Shown piece by piece: positions 7,061 through 10,334 of a DNA stretch of 10,334 nucleotides. The position numbers and the translations under genes are program-made. How positions within the stretch are numbered: the first letter of the stretch is position 1; each line of letters opens with the position of its first letter. The notes below the pieces were generated by a model. It worked only from the letters and a program-made list of their open reading frames with translations. It made no database searches and was not told where the DNA came from. Source of the DNA: Methanoregula sp. Lineage in GTDB: Archaea > Halobacteriota > Methanomicrobia > Methanomicrobiales > Methanospirillaceae. The DNA lies in NCBI RefSeq assembly GCF_002835825.1, contig NZ_PIZH01000034.1, positions 1 to 10,334 of the forward strand. Direction: 5' to 3'.

Positions 7061-7070
7061 CCATAAATGC
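7061..7070 (-). promoter_or_regulatory. TATA-like box of the cobD-cobY operon
   Basis: The minus strand reads GCATTTATGG, about 40-48 bp before the TTG start of cobD. Transcription starting about 25 bp downstream would leave a short leader that includes the GGAG ribosome site at about 7031-7034. Confidence 0.45.
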
Positions 7071-7094
7071 GTTGTGAAGCCGCCTTTGCCGGCA

Positions 7095-7114
7095 GAGAAA
7101 AAAGTATTTATAGG
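7095..7114 (+). promoter_or_regulatory. BRE and TATA box of the cdrS-ftsZ operon
   Basis: A purine run AGAAAAAAG (BRE-like) is followed by TATTTATAGG (7105-7114), a near-consensus archaeal core promoter. The expected start is about 7132-7138, leaving a leader of about 80-87 nt before cdrS. It is back to back with the cobD promoter. Confidence 0.65.
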
Positions 7115-7144
7115 CAAACGTGTTAGTTAGAATCATCTGGTTAA

Positions 7145-7205
7145 GTCAGACACAAGGGTTCTCTTTGTCTGACATATGAACGACAAATGCCAGACATATG
7201 TCAGA
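7145..7205. repeat. Phased direct and inverted repeats in the cdrS leader (candidate operator or RNA switch)
   Basis: GACATATG occurs at 7171-7178 and 7193-7200 with a variant GACAAATG exactly between at 7182-7189, so three units step by 11 bp; GACACAAG at 7149 is also in phase, 22 bp upstream. Overlaid on these are a perfect 8-bp inverted repeat, GTCAGACA (7145-7152) with TGTCTGAC (7166-7173), and a perfect 11-bp inverted repeat, TCTGACATATG (7168-7178) with CATATGTCAGA (7195-7205). GACATATGTC (7193-7202) is itself palindromic. Spacing by one helical turn suits dimers of a ribbon-helix-helix protein, and CdrS is encoded just downstream. The inverted repeats share 7168-7173, so as RNA they would be alternative hairpins. 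Confidence 0.7.
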
Positions 7206-7218
7206 AATGTGAGATACA

Positions 7219-7398
7219 ATGATGCAAAGAATCACGCTCCGGTTGCCAGAACAGCAGATCAACCTGCTCCAGCAGATGGTGGATTCGGGAGAATACCCGA
7301 ATGTATCAGAAGCGGTCCGGGCAGCGGTCCGTGAACTTGTTGAAAAACGAGCGAGTCGTGTCCTTAAGGAAAGTGACCAGGTTTCATTCAAGGTTTGA
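7219..7398 (+). CDS. cdrS: CdrS-like ribbon-helix-helix transcriptional regulator of cell division
   Basis: Translated by eye, this 59-residue protein begins [17 protein letters not shown] and continues with [20 protein letters not shown], the strand-helix-helix pattern of MetJ/Arc ribbon-helix-helix proteins: RITLRLP is the DNA-contacting strand, NVSEAVR the turn and second helix. It closely resembles haloarchaeal CdrS, a short regulator encoded immediately before ftsZ2 that controls division genes. The second ATG (7222) could be the start instead; a GTGA-type ribosome site at 7209-7212 is weak. The stop is 13 bp before the ftsZ ATG, so the two are one operon. The repeats in its own leader suggest autoregulation. 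The CdrS name rests on sequence pattern and synteny. Confidence 0.88.
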   Translation: MMQRITLRLPEQQINLLQQMVDSGEYPNVSEAVRAAVRELVEKRASRVLKESDQVSFKV

Positions 7399-7411
7399 GA
7401 GGGTAGTAGAA

Positions 7412-8584
7412 ATGCAGAGTATAATCAACGACGCTTTAAAAAATGCCGAGCTGGAAAAAGAGATCAACAAGCCCGGCAGTGCAAATGCAATGGAAGATGA
7501 CTTTGTCGGCCAGCCGAGGATCGTTATTATCGGCTGCGGTGGTGCAGGAAACAACACCGTGAACCGTATTCACCACATGGGTGTTTCCGGTGCTGAGACC
7601 ATCGCCATCAACACCGATAAGCAGCACCTGGACATGATCCAGGCTGACAAGCGCATCCTCATCGGCAAGTCCCTGACCAAAGGTCTCGGCGCCGGTGGTT
7701 ACCCCGATGTCGGTAAGAGGGCAGCCGAGATGGCACGCCCGACACTCGAGGCAATCCTCGAATCCGCAGACCTCGTCTTCATCACAGCAGGTATGGGTGG
7801 AGGTACCGGTACAGGCTCTGCACCCGTTGTCGCACAGATTGCAAAGGAACAGGGCGCAATCGTCGTTGGGATGGTCAGCTACCCGTTCCAGGTCGAGAAG
7901 GCGCGCCTGATCCGTGCAGAAGAGGGTCTCGAGTCACTCGCCTCCGCAGCAGACTCTGTCATCGTCCTCGACAACAACCGCCTCAAGAACTTCGTCCCGA
8001 ACCTGCCGCTCGGCCAGGCCTTCTCGGTCATGGACCAGCTCATTGGTGAGACCGTCAAGGGTATCTCCGAGACCATCACCGAGCCGTCGCTCATCAACAT
8101 CGACTACGCTGATGTCCGCGCCATCATGTCCAAGGGCGGCGTTGCCGTCATGCTCGTCGGGGAGAGCAAGCAGCAGAACAAGGCAGAGAGCGTTGTCCGC
8201 GAGTGCCTCTCCAACCCGATGCTCGACATCGACTACCGCGGAGCAACCGGCAGCCTGATCCACATCACCGGCGGCACGGACCTTACCCTGCAGGATGCAG
8301 AGGAAGTCGCAACCTCGCTTACGTACGAGCTCGACCCCCACGCAGATGTCATCTGGGGTGCCCGAGTCCGGCCCGACATGGAAGGCAAGATCCGCGTCCT
8401 CGCGATCATGACCGGCGTCAAGAGCGCACAGATCCTCGGCACCCGCCAGTCCTACAAGACCGTTGTCCAGGAGATCGACGCCAAGCGCGCCAACCCCCGC
8501 GCAGTCGAAATGCCCGTACAGCGCAGGACCAGCGGCGGCAGAGACCAGCCCAGCGGTGGCGGCGTCCTTGAATGGGTCGGTTAA
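7412..8584 (+). CDS. ftsZ: FtsZ, cell-division GTPase
   Basis: FtsZ is the tubulin-like GTPase that polymerises into the division ring at midcell. The 390-residue product has an N-terminal extension of about 35 residues and then [17 protein letters not shown] (37-53), NTDKQHL at 67-73, the tubulin signature [10 protein letters not shown] at 129-138, DNNRL at 187-191, and the T7 synergy loop NIDYADV at 229-235 (Asn229, Asp231, Asp234 in the catalytic positions). After about residue 355 comes a short polar tail ending GGGVLEWVG, a candidate partner-binding peptide. The frame runs upstream to 7301, overlapping cdrS, but ATG 7412 has GAGAGGGT 7 nt before it and gives the normal N-terminus. Linkage to CdrS suggests the archaeal FtsZ2-type locus, though the paralogue cannot be settled here. 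Codons are strongly C-ending, consistent with high expression. Confidence 0.97.
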   Translation: MQSIINDALKNAELEKEINKPGSANAMEDDFVGQPRIVIIGCGGAGNNTVNRIHHMGVSGAETIAINTDKQHLDMIQADKRILIGKSLTKGLGAGGYPDVGKRAAEMARPTLEAILESADLVFITAGMGGGTGTGSAPVVAQIAKEQGAIVVGMVSYPFQVEKARLIRAEEGLESLASAADSVIVLDNNRLKNFVPNLPLGQAFSVMDQLIGETVKGISETITEPSLINIDYADVRAIMSKGGVAVMLVGESKQQNKAESVVRECLSNPMLDIDYRGATGSLIHITGGTDLTLQDAEEVATSLTYELDPHADVIWGARVRPDMEGKIRVLAIMTGVKSAQILGTRQSYKTVVQEIDAKRANPRAVEMPVQRRTSGGRDQPSGGGVLEWVG

Positions 8585-8646
8585 CCACGCACAACCTGAA
8601 TCAATTACCATTCCAGCCCAACCCCAAAATCCATAATCCAAAATCC

Positions 8647-8680
8647 GTTGGTCCCTCAAATACCAACTAACACCCTTTTT
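8647..8680 (+). terminator. Probable terminator of cdrS-ftsZ
   Basis: GTTGGT (8647-8652) and ACCAAC (8662-8667) form a 6-bp hairpin with a 9-nt loop, followed after a short gap by TTTTT (8676-8680). It lies 63 bp after the ftsZ stop, in an otherwise gene-free 128-bp gap. Confidence 0.45.
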
Positions 8681-8684
8681 GCCA

Positions 8685-8704
8685 TTTTATAAAAACGCAG
8701 GAGA
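8685..8704 (+). promoter_or_regulatory. TATA box and ribosome site of the small gene at 8713
   Basis: TTTTATAAAA (8685-8694) is a strong TATA-like box centred only about 24 bp before the ATG, and GGAGA (8700-8704) is a good ribosome site 8 nt before it. A transcript from this box would start near the ATG itself and lack that ribosome site, so either the mRNA is leaderless or it comes from read-through of ftsZ. Confidence 0.45.
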
Positions 8705-8712
8705 TTATCGCC

Positions 8713-8964
8713 ATGGCATCACGACGCTACATCACAAACGAGAACCCGGTCCGGGAAGTGAACCTGCAGAGCGCAAAACTCTTTGAAAGCGACCTGGAAT
8801 TCCTCCGGGCACGGGGGATACCGGTGCGTACAGCGCTGCGCGAAGCTCTTCACGAGCACGTGAAGAAGATCCGGTCACGGGGACTCCCGGCCATGACCCC
8901 TGAACAGCGGGCAGCATTCATCCTGAATGGTAAAGTAGTGGCGGGAGATGTGCCCCGGGAATAA
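8713..8964 (+). CDS. Small protein with ribbon-helix-helix-like pattern, function unknown
   Basis: I recognise no named family. The 83-residue basic protein has VREVNLQSAK (about 13-22), which could be a beta strand, then LFESDLEFLRARG and IPVRTALREALHEHVKKI (about 36-53), two amphipathic helices joined by a Gly turn. That is the order expected of an Arc/MetJ-type DNA-binding dimer, but the basic strand motif is less clear than in CdrS. The C-terminal part (LPAMTPEQRAAFILNGKVV) looks like another short helix. ATG 8713 has a GGAGA ribosome site 8 nt upstream. It follows ftsZ after 128 bp on the same strand. The coding call is supported by the ribosome site, promoter and codon use; the fold is a suggestion only. 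Confidence 0.7.
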   Translation: MASRRYITNENPVREVNLQSAKLFESDLEFLRARGIPVRTALREALHEHVKKIRSRGLPAMTPEQRAAFILNGKVVAGDVPRE

Positions 8965-9020
8965 CCGCAGGCCGCTGTATGATGTGCCCGGTTGTGATGG
9001 CAGGATTCCCAACACCCGAT

Positions 9021-9058
9021 AAAAAAAGCCCCCGTTTCAGCCGGAGTCACGGCGAAAC
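9021..9058 (-). terminator. Minus-strand terminator-like hairpin with T-run, no leftward gene known
   Basis: GTTTC-A-GCCG (9034-9043) pairs with CGGC-GAAAC (9050-9058) with one bulged A and a 6-nt loop. Read leftward, it is followed by GGGGGC and then seven T (9027-9021). Neighbouring genes run rightward, so it may end an unseen leftward RNA. Confidence 0.4.
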
Positions 9059-9078
9059 ACTTAATAGCCCACTCCTCC

Positions 9079-9090
9079 TTTAAAATATAG
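9079..9090 (+). promoter_or_regulatory. Probable promoter of the coiled-coil gene
   Basis: TTTAAAATATAG is a strong archaeal TATA-like sequence. Transcription from about 9110 would make a leader near 280 nt before the ATG at 9389. The box is nearly symmetrical, so leftward use cannot be excluded. Confidence 0.5.
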
Positions 9091-9109
9091 TACATTCGAC
9101 CAATCCTTC

Positions 9110-9388
9110 ACTGGGAGAATGGGGGCGACATTCCGCAGGAATGATAATGCCCCGGTATCGGGAGTTGAACATCATGAACAGAGTGTCGAACAAAGACTTC
9201 GAAGCGGAGTCTTCCCTGAATTCTGCGCTAAGTATCTTTTCTGATGTTTTTCGTCCTGCATCCTGTATGCAGAGCACGCAAACTTTCGGGTCGGGAAGCC
9301 AGCACAAGGCTCCCGTGATTCCGGAGATCTCGCACGGACTGGTGTGTGCTTTCCCAGGAAGGACAATCTGATGAGGAGTTGGTAACGC
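9110..9388 (+). other. Long gene-free, hairpin-rich leader or ncRNA candidate before the coiled-coil gene
   Basis: This is the core of the 424-bp stretch (8965-9388) without a convincing gene. Four separate hairpins are visible: GGGGC (9122-9126) with GCCCC (9149-9153) enclosing CATTCC (9129-9134) with GGAATG (9138-9143); AAGACTTC (9193-9200) with GGAGTCTT (9206-9213); CTGCAT (9256-9261) with ATGCAG (9267-9272); and CGGGAAGCC (9292-9300) with GGCTCCCG (9308-9315), one bulge. An open frame at 9141-9371 (76 codons) has no ribosome site or family likeness and is probably not a gene. The stretch does not look like SRP RNA, RNase P RNA or a tRNA. It could be a structured 5' UTR or an independent RNA. 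Confidence 0.4.
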
Positions 9389-10249
9389 ATGTTGAATGAC
9401 CTGATGGAAAAGAGAAAGAAAACCCTTGCTGAGTCTGAAGAACACAAAAACCACCGGAACGAGCTGAATGCGAATGCCAGCAAGTTCGCCCGCGAGCGGA
9501 ACACCTTAAATAACCAGACCCGCGAGTTTGTCGAAGAGGCGCAGAAGAACAAGGACCTCCGGGACAAGTACAACCAGGAAGTCCTCGATATCAAGGCCCA
9601 GAGAAACGAGCTCAACGACAAGGCAAACGTCCTGTTCGAGGACATCGAGTCCTTCAAGAAGGAACACGGCACCCAGAAGAACCGCGGCGTCAAGGAACTC
9701 CAGAAGCAGATCGAGTACATGGAGTACCGCCAGCAGACCGAGGTCTTCACCACTGACAAGGAACGCGAGCTGATCGAGAAGATCAAGCAGATGAAAGGCC
9801 AGGTCCGCGAACAGGAGGCCGAGCTCGAGCAGAACAAGGAGATGCGGACCAAGATCACCGAGGCACGGGATTTCCGGAAGGCTGCATCCGACCTCCACGC
9901 GAAGGTGACCGAAGTAGCAGAGCTCGCCCAGAAGCACCACGACCTGATGGTCGAATCCTACCGCAAGGCCGACAAGTCACGTGAAGCTGCCGATGCCGCC
10001 CACAAGAGCTTTGTCGAGGCACAGGAGTCCGCAGATTCCGAGCACAAGTTCTTCATCGCCTGCCAGAAAGAACTCCGCGACTACGACAAGGTCATCTCCG
10101 GCCTGCGCAAGAAGACCAAGAAGGTCAAGGTCACCAAGGAACAGAAGGCTGTCCGGAAAGAAGCAGAGAGCCTGTTCAAGAACTTCCGCGCCGGCGAGAA
10201 ACTTACCACTGACGATATCCTGCTCCTCCAGCGCTCAAAACTCATCTGA
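9389..10249 (+). CDS. Archaeal coiled-coil protein (COG1340-like), function unknown
   Basis: The 286-residue protein is almost entirely charged coiled coil. Residues 1 to about 160 are Glu/Lys/Arg/Asn/Gln-rich heptads (for example NELNANASKFARERNTLN), broken near residue 95 by HGTQKNRGVKEL, which may be a hinge, and they resume from about 165 to 245. The C-terminus ends GEKLTTDDILLLQRSKLI, a conserved-looking tail in archaeal COG1340 proteins as I recall them. There is no signal peptide or membrane helix, so it is cytoplasmic and probably forms long dimers or filaments. GAGGAG lies 10 nt before ATG 9389. Codons are strongly C/G-ending as in ftsZ, which suggests high expression. Its function is unknown; closeness to ftsZ allows but does not show a structural or division role. 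Confidence 0.88.
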   Translation: MLNDLMEKRKKTLAESEEHKNHRNELNANASKFARERNTLNNQTREFVEEAQKNKDLRDKYNQEVLDIKAQRNELNDKANVLFEDIESFKKEHGTQKNRGVKELQKQIEYMEYRQQTEVFTTDKERELIEKIKQMKGQVREQEAELEQNKEMRTKITEARDFRKAASDLHAKVTEVAELAQKHHDLMVESYRKADKSREAADAAHKSFVEAQESADSEHKFFIACQKELRDYDKVISGLRKKTKKVKVTKEQKAVRKEAESLFKNFRAGEKLTTDDILLLQRSKLI

Positions 10250-10258
10250 TCTCTTCAC

Positions 10259-10275
10259 TCCTTTTTTGTTTTTCT
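10259..10275 (+). terminator. T-rich terminator after the coiled-coil gene
   Basis: TCCTTTTTTGTTTTTC begins about 10 nt after the stop codon, a typical hairpin-less archaeal oligo-T terminator. Confidence 0.6.
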
Positions 10276-10306
10276 GCCGCCAGCAATGATTTAATAGATT
10301 TACGGC

Positions 10307-10316
10307 ATTTTTATAG
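10307..10316 (+). promoter_or_regulatory. Promoter for a gene beyond the window
   Basis: ATTTTTATAG is a TATA-like box whose start point (about 10338) would fall just outside the window. The ATG at 10321 lies before that point and is therefore unlikely to be the start codon; the AGAGGGG at 10325-10331 might instead be part of a leader. Confidence 0.4.
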
Positions 10317-10334
10317 TACAATGACAGAGGGGCG

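Noticed and set aside
7934..8659. 241-codon leftward frame opposite ftsZ
   Set aside because: Shadow of ftsZ produced by its biased codon use.
8850..9095. Leftward 81-codon frame starting near a GGAGGAG sequence
   Set aside because: The GGAGGAG lies inside the frame rather than before its start, and the frame overlaps the 8713 gene and the terminator-like hairpin.
9141..9371. 76-codon open frame in the gap before the coiled-coil gene
   Set aside because: No ribosome site, no family-like sequence, odd composition, and it overlaps the hairpin-rich stretch; more likely untranslated.
9110..9388. SRP RNA, RNase P RNA, tRNA or box C/D sRNA in the gap
   Set aside because: The conserved SRP helix 8 and RNase P core sequences are not recognisable, the GGAGTTGAAC segment has no matching tRNA arms, and C/D-like boxes are too degenerate.
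9172..9858. 228-codon leftward frame, Ser/Phe/Leu-rich and membrane-like
   Set aside because: Antisense image of the Glu/Lys coiled coil, which reads as Phe/Ser/Leu on the other strand; no ribosome site.
10321..10334. Start of a new coding region at the ATG at 10321
   Set aside because: It lies upstream of the start point expected from the TATA box at 10307-10316, and only 14 bases are visible.

Overview
The window looks like chromosomal DNA of a hydrogenotrophic methanogen, most likely order Methanomicrobiales (perhaps Methanoregula-like; the genus is a guess). Evidence: archaeal TATA boxes sit in front of genes, the tRNA-Ser carries no encoded CCA, and the genes include hydrogenase-maturation genes, an archaeosine-type radical SAM enzyme, CobY, FtsZ next to a CdrS-like regulator, and a COG1340-type coiled-coil protein. 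No insertion sequence, CRISPR array or phage gene is visible.

Layout. On the minus strand at the left end is a tight hypC-hypA-hypE operon (1344 down to the window edge, hypE cut off), which supplies nickel and the Fe(CN)2CO ligand chemistry for [NiFe] hydrogenases. Upstream is a minus-strand tRNA-Ser(UGA) with its own TATA box. A secreted, C-terminally membrane-anchored surface protein (minus, 1705-2808) is divergent from a RaSEA-like radical SAM protein (plus, 3066-4052). The radical SAM gene converges, with a 3-bp gap, on a TIGR00300/LOR-SDH family gene (minus, 4056-5303). Then comes an overlapping cobD-cobY pair (minus, 7022-5404) for the nucleotide-loop and aminopropanol parts of cobamide synthesis.

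The cobD promoter is back to back with the promoter of a cdrS-ftsZ operon (plus, 7219-8584). The 59-residue ribbon-helix-helix protein CdrS is easily missed because it is so short. Its leader carries a striking set of repeats: GACA(T/A)ATG-type units exactly 11 bp apart, embedded in two overlapping inverted repeats. These could be a helically phased operator or two mutually exclusive RNA hairpins, and they are the most interesting signal in the window. After ftsZ come a second small protein with a ribbon-helix-helix-like pattern (8713-8964), a 424-bp gene-free stretch rich in hairpins, and a highly charged coiled-coil protein (9389-10249). The window ends in a T-rich terminator and a promoter for a gene outside it.

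How it fits together: the left part is methanogen energy metabolism and cofactor supply (hydrogenase maturation, cobamide, tRNA modification). The right part is a cell-division neighbourhood in which small DNA-binding proteins flank ftsZ. All functional statements are by recognition of motifs and families from memory; no database search was run.
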